Origin: an uncultured Collinsella sp.
Lineage (GTDB): Bacteria; Actinomycetota; Coriobacteriia; Coriobacteriales; Coriobacteriaceae
Length of the DNA: 7,543 bases
Direction: 5' to 3'
Assembly: GCA_902491915.1 (NCBI GenBank)
Contig: CABUJL010000088.1
Location: 1 to 7,543 of the forward strand
This document shows, one piece after another, positions 1 through 6,010 of the stretch (within the stretch, counting starts at the first letter, position 1; each line of letters begins with the position of its first letter). Under the pieces are notes generated by a model. The model was not told the DNA's origin, searched no databases, and worked only from the letters and a program-made list of their open reading frames with translations. The translations under genes and the position numbers were made by a program.

Positions 1-2
1 CG

Positions 3-83
3 CTCGTCTCACTGCGTATCATGGATGCCGTGCGCCAGCAGGCCGGCATTACCTTCCCGGCCGACGCAGACAAGCAGGCATAG
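3..83 (+). CDS. C-terminal end of an unidentified protein (possibly Gfo/Idh/MocA-type oxidoreductase)
   Basis: An open frame enters from the left edge and ends at TAG 81-83, giving a 26-residue tail that ends FPADADKQA. It is likely coding because it is open from the edge, G/C-rich at third positions, and ends two bases before the next start on the same strand. The helix-like stretch SLRIMDAVRQQAG resembles the last helix of Gfo/Idh/MocA family oxidoreductases, but that is only an impression from a short tail. The protein cannot be identified from this fragment. It probably shares a transcript with the acylphosphatase gene that follows. Confidence 0.5.
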   Translation, partial: LVSLRIMDAVRQQAGITFPADADKQA

Positions 84-85
84 CG

Positions 86-496
86 ATGGGCCTCTTCGAT
101 ACGTTCTTCTCCAGCGTCACCGGCGGCAGTCGAGAGCCTCAAAAACCATCAAACGTCGAGCTCGAGCTGCGCCGCAGGCTTACCGTGCTCGCAAGCGACG
201 AGGCCACTCAAGACGCTCCCCTGCGCTATTTCCTGCACTGGACGGGGCAAGTCCAAGGCGTTGGCTTTCGCTTTACCAACACCAACCTCGCGCAGGCACG
301 CGCACTCACCGGCTGGGTGCGTAACATGGAAGACGGCTCAGTCGAGATGGAGATACAGGGAGCTCCGGCAAACATCCTATCTCATCTCGAGGCGCTTCAT
401 GCCTCCTACGAGCGCATGGGAACGCGTTTTCGCCTCGTAGACGCCCAGGCCCGAGCCCCACTTGCCAATGAAGACGGTTTCAGCCCTCATTATTAG
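86..496 (+). CDS. acyP: Acylphosphatase with N-terminal extension
   Basis: Predicted acylphosphatase, a small cytoplasmic enzyme that hydrolyses the carboxyl-phosphate bond of acyl phosphates. The signature is clear: GQVQGVGFR at residues 54-62 contains the phosphate-binding loop with the catalytic arginine (R62), and GWVRNMEDGSVE at 76-87 contains the catalytic asparagine (N80). The usual family length is about 90-100 residues. This protein has 136, because about 45 charged, low-complexity residues precede the domain and share no motif I recognise. The ATG follows the upstream stop by two bases with only a weak purine-rich site, which suggests translational coupling. A shorter product starting inside the frame is possible, but there is no internal Met between residue 1 and the domain. 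The domain call is firm; the role of the extension is unknown. Confidence 0.92.
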   Translation: MGLFDTFFSSVTGGSREPQKPSNVELELRRRLTVLASDEATQDAPLRYFLHWTGQVQGVGFRFTNTNLAQARALTGWVRNMEDGSVEMEIQGAPANILSHLEALHASYERMGTRFRLVDAQARAPLANEDGFSPHY

Positions 497-505
497 TATT
501 GTGTG

Positions 506-541
506 CTAAATACGGTATCATTTACCTACGACCGTTAATAG
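506..541. promoter_or_regulatory. Imperfect inverted repeat upstream of the PerR-like gene (possible operator)
   Basis: CTAAATACGGT (506-516) and ACCGTTAATAG (531-541) are inverted repeats matching at 8 of 11 positions, including an unbroken ACGGT/ACCGT core, separated by 14 bases. They lie in the AT-rich patch between the acylphosphatase stop and the regulator start, where a promoter and an autoregulatory site would be expected. A poor -10-like TATCAT lies at 516-521. The match to the classical Per box (TTATAATNATTATAA) is poor, so a regulatory role is inferred from position only. Confidence 0.25.
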
Positions 542-557
542 AAAAGAGGCGAGGCGC

Positions 558-938
558 ATGGCGGTGCAAAGAAGGAATACCAGGCAGCGAAAGCTGGTTC
601 TTGACGCCGTGCGCCAAAGCTATAACCATCCCACCGCCGACGAAATCTACAACGTCGTGCGCGCGCAGGATGACAAAATAAGCCGCGGTACGGTCTACCG
701 CAATCTCAATCTCTTGGCCGACGCCGGCGAAATCCTCTCCATCAAGACGCCGGGCGGCAGCCGCTTCGATCGCACGATCGAGCCGCATGCGCATATCATC
801 TGCACCTCGTGCAGCCGCGTCATCGACGTACCGCTCCCCTTCGATGCCCAGCTCGACGCCAAGGCGTCCGAGCAAATCGGCTGGCGCGTCACGTCGCACT
901 ACACCATCTTCGAGGGTCTCTGCCCCGACTGCCGGTAG
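558..938 (+). CDS. perR: Fur-superfamily regulator, PerR type
   Basis: Predicted metal-dependent DNA-binding repressor of the Fur family, most like the peroxide sensor PerR. Residues 1-75 form the winged helix (HPTADEIY at 24-31, recognition region SRGTVYRNL at 42-50). The C-terminal half is the dimerisation and metal domain. The structural zinc site is complete: C82, C85, C122, C125. All five regulatory-metal ligands of Bacillus subtilis PerR (H37, D85, H91, H93, D104) have counterparts: H24, D71, H77, H79 and D90. An aspartate at the last position, where Fur usually has glutamate, favours PerR. The length of 126 is slightly short for the family because the N-terminus is trimmed. The ATG is preceded by AGAGGCGAGG (545-554). 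No peroxide-defence gene adjoins it. Zur- or Fur-like specificity is less likely but cannot be excluded from sequence. Confidence 0.93.
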   Translation: MAVQRRNTRQRKLVLDAVRQSYNHPTADEIYNVVRAQDDKISRGTVYRNLNLLADAGEILSIKTPGGSRFDRTIEPHAHIICTSCSRVIDVPLPFDAQLDAKASEQIGWRVTSHYTIFEGLCPDCR

Positions 939-1015
939 ATGTTCGGGACATGCCTTAAAATCCACCTTTCCGCACTTTGCAGCAAAAAATAGATTTCTAG
1001 GTATGTCGCGAAAAC
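939..1015. other. Convergent intergenic spacer
   Basis: This spacer lies between the stops of the PerR-like gene (plus) and the HAD gene (minus). The only terminator-like element is a run of six T residues on the minus strand (989-984). Before it is only a very weak TAGATTTCTA palindrome (990-999), too tight to make a good hairpin. A 9-bp stem (947-955 with 999-1007, one G-U pair) encloses a 43-base loop and is probably not meaningful. I see no gene here. Confidence 0.4.
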
Positions 1016-1813
1016 CTACTCGGCGAGCAGACGGCGCAGTTCTTCTTCGACCGTGCGCACGTAGCGGACACGGTCATTGATACCGCGCATGCTGGGATTG
1101 CAGCTCTCCATTAGATAAGGATGGCCCACTACATTGAGCATGTCACGGTCGTTTTCGTTATCGCCAAACGCCATCATTTCATCGGGCGAAATACCCAGGG
1201 CACGACCGTAATCGGCAAGCGCGGAGCCCTTGCCCGAACCGAAACCGATAAAGTCTGTCCATTCGGTTCCCGACGTCATCACGTCGACACGGTCGCTAAA
1301 GAGGCGCTCGAAATACTCCAGGGCCGCCGGCTGATTCACCTCGGGCGTCTGGAAGGCAATCTTAATGACGTCCTCGTCGATGTCCTCGGGGCGGACGACC
1401 ACCGCCACATCGCAGTGGACCTCATAGCGCAAATGATCGACGAACGCATCGTTGCCGCTCATGGTGTAGAGGTGTCCCTCACACGAAAGGGTCACGTCGG
1501 CATGGGGATATGCAACCACGGCATTCGCGATATCCATAGCAAGGCTACGCTCCATGGAACGCTTGACAACGGCACGTCCCTCGCTCATCACCAGGGCTCC
1601 GTTTTCGCATACATAGGCGAGCTCATCGGCCACCGGGGCAAACAGATAGCGCAAGCTCGCATATTGACGGCCGCTCGCCGGCATAAACACGATACCGCGA
1701 CGATGCAGCTCGTCGATGAGCTCAAAGGCCTCGGAACGCGGCTCGCGCTCCCCCGGATGCAGCAACGTGCCGTCCAAATCGCATGCAATCAGCTTGATTC
1801 CCTCAAGACCCAT
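1016..1813 (-). CDS. Cof-type HAD-superfamily phosphatase
   Basis: Predicted cytoplasmic phosphatase of the haloacid dehalogenase superfamily, class IIB (Cof/YbjI/YidA group), likely acting on sugar phosphates or similar small metabolites. All four HAD motifs are present: DLDGT at 12-16 (nucleophile D12, acid/base D14), SGR at 47-49, lysine K195 in GSGKGSAL, and the Mg-binding GDNENDRDM at 217-225. The region between motifs II and III is large enough for the C2B cap. The length of 265 is typical. I chose the ATG at 1813 because it has a GGGGGA site about eight bases upstream and because the family starts a few residues before DLDGT. An in-frame ATG at 1873 would add 20 atypical residues and run through the hairpin at 1845-1883. 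Exact substrate cannot be deduced. Confidence 0.93.
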   Translation of the reverse strand: MGLEGIKLIACDLDGTLLHPGEREPRSEAFELIDELHRRGIVFMPASGRQYASLRYLFAPVADELAYVCENGALVMSEGRAVVKRSMERSLAMDIANAVVAYPHADVTLSCEGHLYTMSGNDAFVDHLRYEVHCDVAVVVRPEDIDEDVIKIAFQTPEVNQPAALEYFERLFSDRVDVMTSGTEWTDFIGFGSGKGSALADYGRALGISPDEMMAFGDNENDRDMLNVVGHPYLMESCNPSMRGINDRVRYVRTVEEELRRLLAE

Positions 1814-1844
1814 ATGCTTTCCCCCAAAGCACCTCATCAACAGC

Positions 1845-1883
1845 AAGACGGACTTTGAATAGTTGCCTCTCAAAGTCCGTCTT
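1845..1883. terminator. Perfect 14-bp stem-loop between the UreE-like and HAD genes
   Basis: AAGACGGACTTTGA (1845-1858) and TCAAAGTCCGTCTT (1870-1883) are perfect inverted repeats with an 11-base loop. The element begins 13 bases after the stop of the upstream minus-strand gene and ends about 30 bases before the HAD start, the position of an intrinsic terminator. No U-tract follows on either strand beyond the stem's own CTT, so it may be a weak or atypical terminator or an mRNA 3'-end protecting structure. Confidence 0.6.
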
Positions 1884-1896
1884 ACTCATATGCACG

Positions 1897-2475
1897 TTAA
1901 CCGCGCGCCTTCTTTACGATCGTAAAGTCTGGAGCCATACTCACAACGGCGTCCGACGCACTCGACGCAAAGCGCCGGTCCGAATCGAGTTCACGGGTAA
2001 CCGTCGAGAGCCGAACGCCCTCGACGCCCCGGAGCATGCGGCCCAAAACAGGCTGCACCGGCGTATACATGCGCACGGTATGCTCGTCCGAATCGCCTCG
2101 AAAAAGCGGCGCATGCATATTGCCGATCTCCCAGCACGCATGCGCGAGCGCAATCGGGTCCATGCGGTCAACTTCGACCAAATAAACCTCGGCGCTGCGC
2201 AGGCGCACGACAACCGCCACGGGCACCGCACCCGTGTGGTCGACGGCGAGCACGTCGCCGTCGGCAAGACGACCGCCGTCGGCAGCATCCAGCCGAACAT
2301 CGACCGTGCGCCCCAGCTCCGTCACGCCCACAAACGCGCATACATCAGCCTGGTCCCAATCGAGCAGTAGCTCGTCAACTTCAAAGACGCCGCCCAGCTT
2401 CCGGCGAAGCAGGAGTTCATAGGACGGATCGTTGAGATTTCCCAAGCATGTCGTCGAAACCAGATTTGCAGGCAT
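1897..2475 (-). CDS. UreE-like metallochaperone-fold protein (orphan)
   Basis: The pattern along this 192-residue protein fits the urease accessory protein UreE. It has a beta-rich N-terminal half ending in GGRLADGDVLAVDHTG (67-82, like the UreE LxxGDVL turn), followed by VYLVEVDRMDPIALAHACWEIGNMHAPLF (97-125). The latter matches the UreE stretch around the HLGNRH nickel site, so H121 corresponds to the conserved metal-binding histidine at the UreE dimer interface. The second helix (VLGRMLRGVEG, 143-153) follows as in UreE, but the usual DHVL histidine is replaced (VQPVL). The C-terminus is not histidine-rich. No urease subunits or ureF/G/D are in the window. The ATG lies three bases after the stop of the SlyD-like FKBP gene, so the two are probably co-translated. 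Family call moderate; metal-handling role inferred. Confidence 0.65.
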   Translation of the reverse strand: MPANLVSTTCLGNLNDPSYELLLRRKLGGVFEVDELLLDWDQADVCAFVGVTELGRTVDVRLDAADGGRLADGDVLAVDHTGAVPVAVVVRLRSAEVYLVEVDRMDPIALAHACWEIGNMHAPLFRGDSDEHTVRMYTPVQPVLGRMLRGVEGVRLSTVTRELDSDRRFASSASDAVVSMAPDFTIVKKARG

Positions 2476-2478
2476 AGC

Positions 2479-2907
2479 CTAGTCCTCGACCTCAACAAGC
2501 TCGATATCAAAGTTGAGGTCCTTGCCGGCCAGCTCGTGGTTGGCGTCGAGCGTCACGGCCTCGGGCGTTACGTCGATGACCACGGCGGGAACGGGCATAC
2601 CGCTCGGCGTGGACAGGAAAAGCTTCATGCCCTTCTCGATCTGCTCGATGTTGGGAACCTGTTCGGCCGGGAAGGTAATAACCATCTCGGGATTGTGCTC
2701 GCCGTAGGCATCGGCAGCAGGAATGTGCACGGTCTTCTTCTCGCCCACCTGCATGTCGACAACAGCGGCGTCGAAGCCCTTGATCATCTGACCGGCGCCG
2801 CAGGTGAACTCCAGCGGCTCGCCGCGATCGTAGGAGCTATCGAACTGCGTGCCGTCGTCGAGCGTGCCGCGATAATGGGTCTTGACCTTCTTGTCCTGGT
2901 TGGACAT
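2479..2907 (-). CDS. SlyD-like FKBP-type peptidyl-prolyl cis-trans isomerase
   Basis: Predicted cytoplasmic prolyl isomerase and folding helper of the SlyD branch of FKBPs. The FKBP half is seen in HYRGTLDDGTQFDSS (11-25), GAGQMIKGFDAAV (37-49) and AYGEHNPE (67-74). It is interrupted by the insert-in-flap chaperone domain (about 74-120) and resumes at DANHELAGKDLNFDIELVEV (121-140). That order is diagnostic of SlyD rather than a single-domain FKBP. The protein has 142 residues and ends at ED, so the histidine- and cysteine-rich nickel-binding tail of Escherichia coli SlyD is absent. The ATG at 2907 has a perfect GGAGG six bases upstream; the in-frame ATG at 2937 lacks a site and adds unusual residues. 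It is followed at three bases by the UreE-like gene and is divergent from the dipeptidase gene. Confidence 0.9.
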   Translation of the reverse strand: MSNQDKKVKTHYRGTLDDGTQFDSSYDRGEPLEFTCGAGQMIKGFDAAVVDMQVGEKKTVHIPAADAYGEHNPEMVITFPAEQVPNIEQIEKGMKLFLSTPSGMPVPAVVIDVTPEAVTLDANHELAGKDLNFDIELVEVED

Positions 2908-2925
2908 GGTAACCTCCGTGATAAG

Positions 2926-2948
2926 GGCGGCGCACAACGCGGGCCGCC
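2926..2948 (-). promoter_or_regulatory. GC-rich hairpin in the FKBP mRNA leader
   Basis: GGCGGC (2926-2931) and GCCGCC (2943-2948) form a 6-bp G/C-only stem with an 11-base loop, directly upstream of the GGAGG ribosome binding site of the SlyD-like gene. If the transcript starts farther right in the AT-rich patch (2951-3000), this would fold in the 5' leader. A role in expression is inferred from position only. Confidence 0.3.
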
Positions 2949-2976
2949 GTGAACATATGGCGCTAACTATACCCTA

Positions 2977-2994
2977 GTCATACAATTCAATGAC
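2977..2994. promoter_or_regulatory. Divergent promoter region with small dyad
   Basis: The AT-rich patch between the divergent FKBP and dipeptidase genes holds GTCAT (2977-2981) and ATGAC (2990-2994), a 5-bp dyad with an 8-base spacer. Overlapping it on the plus strand is TACAAT (2981-2986), a good -10 match 41 bases before the dipeptidase ATG, although no convincing -35 box stands 16-18 bases upstream. On the minus strand TATAGT (2972-2967) could serve the FKBP gene. The regulator, if any, is unknown. Confidence 0.3.
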
Positions 2995-3027
2995 AGTTTG
3001 CAAAGAAACGCTGCAACCGGAGGAACC

Positions 3028-4041
3028 ATGGCATATCCCGTATTTGACCTACACTGCGACACCGCCGACCGAATCGGCTGGGCCACGCTCGATCTCGACC
3101 TGCGCTTTACCGCCGGCACCGACGGTTATTTCCCTGGCGACGAAACGCATCCGCAAGATTTCGACCTCATCGAGGGCAACGCCTGTGCCATCTCGCTCGC
3201 AAAGATCGGCAACACGCCGTGGGCACAGTGCTTCGCCACGTTTGTCCCCGACGAGATTCCCACCGCCCACGCCGCGCGCTTCCAGGCGCAGATCATGGCG
3301 CATATGAGCGGCCAGGCAATGCTCAACCACGACCGTATGGTCAACGTGCGCAGCGCCGCAGACATTCGCCCCGCGCTCAAGGACGGCAAGGTCGCCTGCA
3401 TCCACACCATCGAAAACGCCACGTTCTTCGCCGAGGACCCCGCGCTGATCGAAGTGCTCAAGAGCTTGGGCGTGCTTATGTCGTCACTCAGCTGGAATGC
3501 GCAGGGGCCGCTCGCGAGCGGCCACGACACCCACGCCGGCCTCACCGCCGCCGGCATCGAGGCACTTACGCAGATGGAGCACGCCGGCATGGTACTCGAC
3601 GTCTCCCACCTCAACGATGAGTGCTTTGACGAGGTTGTCGCCCACGCCACGCGCCCCTTCGTCGCCAGCCACTCCAACTCCCGCGCGGTTTGCGGCGTTA
3701 AGCGCAACCTTACCGACGACCAGTTCCGCACCATTCGCGACATGGGTGGCATCGTCGGCCTCAACTACTGCAGCGAGTTCCTATCCAACGACGCAACCGA
3801 CAAGACAGCCGCAGACGTCACCTTCGACCAGCTGGCGGCACATATCGAGCACTGGCTTGACCTGGGTGGCGAGGATGTCATCGCGCTCGGCGGCGACTGG
3901 GACGGTGCCGCGGTGCCCGCTTTCCTCTCCGACGCCAGCAAGATGCCCGAGTTCCAGAACATGCTCTCCAAGCACTTTGGCAAGACCGTGATGCAGAAGC
4001 TCTGCAGCGACAACGCGCTTGCCTTCTTTGAGCGTTATTAA
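3028..4041 (+). CDS. Membrane dipeptidase family (M19) dipeptidase
   Basis: Predicted zinc dipeptidase of family M19 (renal dipeptidase family), a TIM-barrel enzyme that cleaves dipeptides, including some with a C-terminal D-residue. The dinuclear zinc ligands known for the family can all be placed: H9 and D11 in FDLHCDT, the bridging E129 in HTIEN, H194 in DVSHLND, and H215 in ASHSNSR. D290 in GGDWDG matches the catalytic aspartate region, which reads SDFDG in most relatives. R219 and the GVKRNLTDDQ stretch match the substrate-binding loop. The length of 337 is typical. There is no signal peptide or membrane segment, so it is cytoplasmic. I chose the ATG at 3028, which has GGAGG four bases upstream and puts DLHCDT near the N-terminus as in the family; the ATG at 2998 lacks a site. 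Confidence 0.93.
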   Translation: MAYPVFDLHCDTADRIGWATLDLDLRFTAGTDGYFPGDETHPQDFDLIEGNACAISLAKIGNTPWAQCFATFVPDEIPTAHAARFQAQIMAHMSGQAMLNHDRMVNVRSAADIRPALKDGKVACIHTIENATFFAEDPALIEVLKSLGVLMSSLSWNAQGPLASGHDTHAGLTAAGIEALTQMEHAGMVLDVSHLNDECFDEVVAHATRPFVASHSNSRAVCGVKRNLTDDQFRTIRDMGGIVGLNYCSEFLSNDATDKTAADVTFDQLAAHIEHWLDLGGEDVIALGGDWDGAAVPAFLSDASKMPEFQNMLSKHFGKTVMQKLCSDNALAFFERY

Positions 4042-4057
4042 TTTCACATCCCTTGAG

Positions 4058-4093
4058 CGGGCCGGCATGCCGAACGGTCGACATGCCGGCCCG
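4058..4093 (+). terminator. Perfect 12-bp GC-rich stem-loop after the dipeptidase gene
   Basis: CGGGCCGGCATG (4058-4069) and CATGCCGGCCCG (4082-4093) are perfect inverted repeats with a 12-base loop, which itself contains CCGAACGG. It begins 16 bases after the dipeptidase stop and ends 11 bases before the AAGGA site of the next gene. The following bases (TCCCCAATC) are not a U-tract, so it is either an atypical terminator or a structure separating expression of the two genes. An in-frame ATG (4083) of the next gene lies within the right arm. Confidence 0.55.
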
Positions 4094-4104
4094 TCCCCAA
4101 TCTG

Positions 4105-4118
4105 AAGGACCGCTTTTG
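4105..4118 (+). promoter_or_regulatory. Ribosome binding site that favours a TTG start
   Basis: AAGGA (4105-4109) followed by six bases and TTG (4116-4118) is the only well-spaced Shine-Dalgarno/start pair at this gene. The in-frame ATG at 4083 is preceded by a C/G-rich sequence buried in the 12-bp stem. Start choice is inferred from this spacing. Confidence 0.6.
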
Positions 4119-4892
4119 ACGCAGCAGTTTACGATTTCCGTACCCCGACCGGATGGGACGCCCATCCCCGTCGTCGTTACCAAAAAGTGCGTCAAGAACT
4201 TCAACCTACGCGTCACATCGAGCGGTGAGGTCCACGCCAGCGCGCCGCTCGGCGCCAGCCGCGAGCGTATCGAAGCGTTTGTGAAGCGCAACAGCGCCTG
4301 GATTATCAGCCGACTTGCCCAGCGCGAGCAACGTCAGACGACGGCACAGGAGTCGCTCAGCCCCCACTCGATCATTGCACTTTGGGGCAAGCCCATCACG
4401 GTACAGGATGCACTCGATCATAACTTTGCATCACCCGCACCGCGGCCCAAGCAGGCTACCTTCGCAAGTTTTATGGGTACCGACGAGCCAGACGAACGTC
4501 CGCAGGCCAAGTGGAACGCGACCCTCGACGGCTTAACGCCCAGTGAGATCCAAGCCCATATTGACCAGCTCTATACGTCCGAGGTCACATCGGCACTGCG
4601 AGATATTGTGCACGCATACGAAATCGCAATGGGTGTCGCCGTTTCCCGCGTTTCCGTACGCAGCATGAAAACGCGTTGGGGCTCCTGCACGCCCAAATCC
4701 GGCGCCGTTCGCATCGCACGAGAACTTGCCGCCTACCCCGTCGAATGCCTCGACATGGTTGTCGCCCACGAGCTCGTCCACTTGCTCGAGCCAAGCCACA
4801 ATCAGCGGTTTCACGCGCTGCTCGACACGTACTGCCCCAACAACAGGGCTCTGTCGCAGCGGCTCAAAAAACCGCCCGCCAACGAGCTCTAG
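4116..4892 (+). CDS. YgjP-like (DUF45) zinc metallopeptidase
   Basis: Predicted metal-dependent peptidase of the YgjP/DUF45 group (M48-like gluzincin fold). Its in vivo substrate is unknown, although relatives sit beside restriction and DNA-processing genes. The N-terminal part (about 1-70) holds the family beta-sheet ending in ASAPLGASRERIEAFVKRN. The hallmark C-terminal part has RWGSC at 187-191, then HELVH at 218-222 with a third probable zinc ligand, H228, in EPSHNQRFH. A roughly 50-residue, Gln/Pro-rich linker (about 70-140) is longer than I expect. The length is 258 from TTG 4116, which has AAGGA six bases upstream. An in-frame ATG at 4083 lies inside the hairpin and lacks a site, and a TTG at 4053 is also in frame. 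The stop is only six bases from the folB stop on the opposite strand. Confidence 0.88.
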   Translation: MTQQFTISVPRPDGTPIPVVVTKKCVKNFNLRVTSSGEVHASAPLGASRERIEAFVKRNSAWIISRLAQREQRQTTAQESLSPHSIIALWGKPITVQDALDHNFASPAPRPKQATFASFMGTDEPDERPQAKWNATLDGLTPSEIQAHIDQLYTSEVTSALRDIVHAYEIAMGVAVSRVSVRSMKTRWGSCTPKSGAVRIARELAAYPVECLDMVVAHELVHLLEPSHNQRFHALLDTYCPNNRALSQRLKKPPANEL

Positions 4893-4898
4893 AGTCGG

Positions 4899-5384
4899 TT
4901 AGCGCACGCGCTCGATCTCGACGCCGCAGCTTGCCAGGGGAAGACCGACGGGAGCCCAAGGCTTATCGAGCTTAACACGCACGCCAAGCAGCAAGGGGTA
5001 ACGACGCAGCAGCATCTGGGCCACACCCTCGGCTGCCGCCTCGATGAGTTTAAACGTATGCTCGCGCAGATAGCCATCGACATCGTGGCACACCGAGCCG
5101 TAGTCAATCGAAGCGTCCAGGCTATCGTGCTCCCCCGCTGCACGCAGGTCGACATAGAGCACCAAGGACACGATGAACTTCTGGCCCAGCACGTTCTCTT
5201 CGGGATACACGCCATGGTTAGCAAAAACCTCAAGACCTTCAACGGTGATGCGGTCGGCATGGCGCAGATCGTCATAGCTCACGTGGGGTACCGCCGTTGC
5301 GGTGGATATTTCGCCCCTTCCACGGCGGGCGAGCTCGGCGCCTTCAGTCTTGGTTGCATTCTCGGGCAGTTTCTTGTTGCTCAT
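4899..5384 (-). CDS. folB: Dihydroneopterin aldolase with N-terminal extension
   Basis: Predicted dihydroneopterin aldolase, which converts 7,8-dihydroneopterin to 6-hydroxymethyl-7,8-dihydropterin and glycolaldehyde in folate synthesis. The aldolase domain spans about 44-161. Residues matching the Staphylococcus aureus enzyme are all present: E63 (E22 there) in PEENVLGQKF, Y95 (Y54) in DYGSV, E115 (E74) in KLIEAAAEGVA, and K141 (K100) in KLDKPWAP. The ANHGVYPEE stretch matches the pterin-binding turn. The usual length is about 120; this protein has 161 because 43 charged residues precede DRITVEGLEVF. The ATG at 5384 has AAGGAG nine bases upstream and there is no other Met before the domain, so the extension seems real. 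It is last in the folE-HD-folB operon, 43 bases after the HD gene. No folK or folP is in the window. Confidence 0.93.
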   Translation of the reverse strand: MSNKKLPENATKTEGAELARRGRGEISTATAVPHVSYDDLRHADRITVEGLEVFANHGVYPEENVLGQKFIVSLVLYVDLRAAGEHDSLDASIDYGSVCHDVDGYLREHTFKLIEAAAEGVAQMLLRRYPLLLGVRVKLDKPWAPVGLPLASCGVEIERVR

Positions 5385-5427
5385 CGCGATCGTCTCCTTC
5401 GTTTAGAACCCCGACCGCGCAAACTAA

Positions 5428-6009
5428 CTACACGCGAATCGACAGGTTCTTTTTATCATCGCTCCAGTTACAAGCATTGCGCGCGGGGCATGCAAAGCAG
5501 GCGCGCGATGCCTTGTCGGCAGCATAGAGCAGACGCTCAAGCGGTTGGCTGTTCACGCGCAGCTTTCGATGGCCCAGAATGGCCGTCTTAATGGCTGCGG
5601 CATCGGCCGGCTCAAACGCCACATCATCGGGCATGCCGCCGAGAATCGCATCAGCGACGCGTTCGCTTGCAACATCATGGGATATACCCGATTCATACTG
5701 TTCATCTTTGCCGATATCGTGAAGAAGTGCCGTGGCGTAGATGACCTCGCGGTCAAATTCGAGCTGTTCCTCAAGATTCTTGATCCACATAATGCGAGCG
5801 ACATCAAGAAGATGATCAATACCGTGGCGGCAGAAGATGCGCCCCGATTCCAACTGTGCAATGTTGCCCAGGTGCCGCCGGAACAGCCCGTTGGCACAGA
5901 TGTAATCGATACGAGGCATGGCACCAAAGGGGGCCAGGCCCGAAGCCATAAAACCGCGACGCGGCGTTCCCTCGTCAGTATTCGATGTAAAGTCGTTGAC
6001 GACCCTCAT
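5428..6009 (-). CDS. HD-domain phosphohydrolase of the folate operon
   Basis: Predicted metal-dependent phosphohydrolase of the HD superfamily. The HD motif can be followed: H66 in HGIDHLLDVAR, the HD doublet H97-D98 in LLHDIGK, a further histidine in ILGHRK (147) and the terminal aspartate D165 in AADKASR. After the HD core comes a cysteine cluster, C171, C174 and C180 (CFACPARNAC), then W182 and KKN. I recall this tail from a group of HD proteins in folate operons of anaerobic bacteria, but I cannot verify that. The ATG at 6009 begins one base after the folE stop, so translation is probably coupled; the ATG at 6063 lies inside folE and is less likely. The position between folE and folB suggests dephosphorylation of dihydroneopterin triphosphate or monophosphate. 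A (p)ppGpp- or nucleotide-directed activity is the alternative. Confidence 0.85.
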   Translation of the reverse strand: MRVVNDFTSNTDEGTPRRGFMASGLAPFGAMPRIDYICANGLFRRHLGNIAQLESGRIFCRHGIDHLLDVARIMWIKNLEEQLEFDREVIYATALLHDIGKDEQYESGISHDVASERVADAILGGMPDDVAFEPADAAAIKTAILGHRKLRVNSQPLERLLYAADKASRACFACPARNACNWSDDKKNLSIRV

Positions 6010-6010
6010 G

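Noticed and set aside
947..1007. Bidirectional terminator between the perR-like and HAD genes
   Set aside because: The 9-bp stem has a 43-base loop and one G-U pair, and the T-run is in the loop rather than after the stem.
1121..1858. 245-codon open frame on the plus strand
   Set aside because: It lies opposite the HAD phosphatase, which has all four catalytic motifs; the antisense product has no recognisable features.
1814..1873. N-terminal extension of the HAD phosphatase from ATG 1873
   Set aside because: It would be translated through the 14-bp hairpin and lacks a good ribosome binding site, while ATG 1813 has GGGGGA upstream.
1897..2475. Part of a urease operon
   Set aside because: A UreE-like protein is present but no ureA, ureB, ureC, ureD, ureF or ureG homologue is in the window.
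4861..4901. Rho-independent terminator of folB (T-run on minus strand at 4871-4866)
   Set aside because: The run of six T follows a GGCGGGCGG stretch with no inverted partner, so no hairpin forms; it lies inside the metallopeptidase gene.
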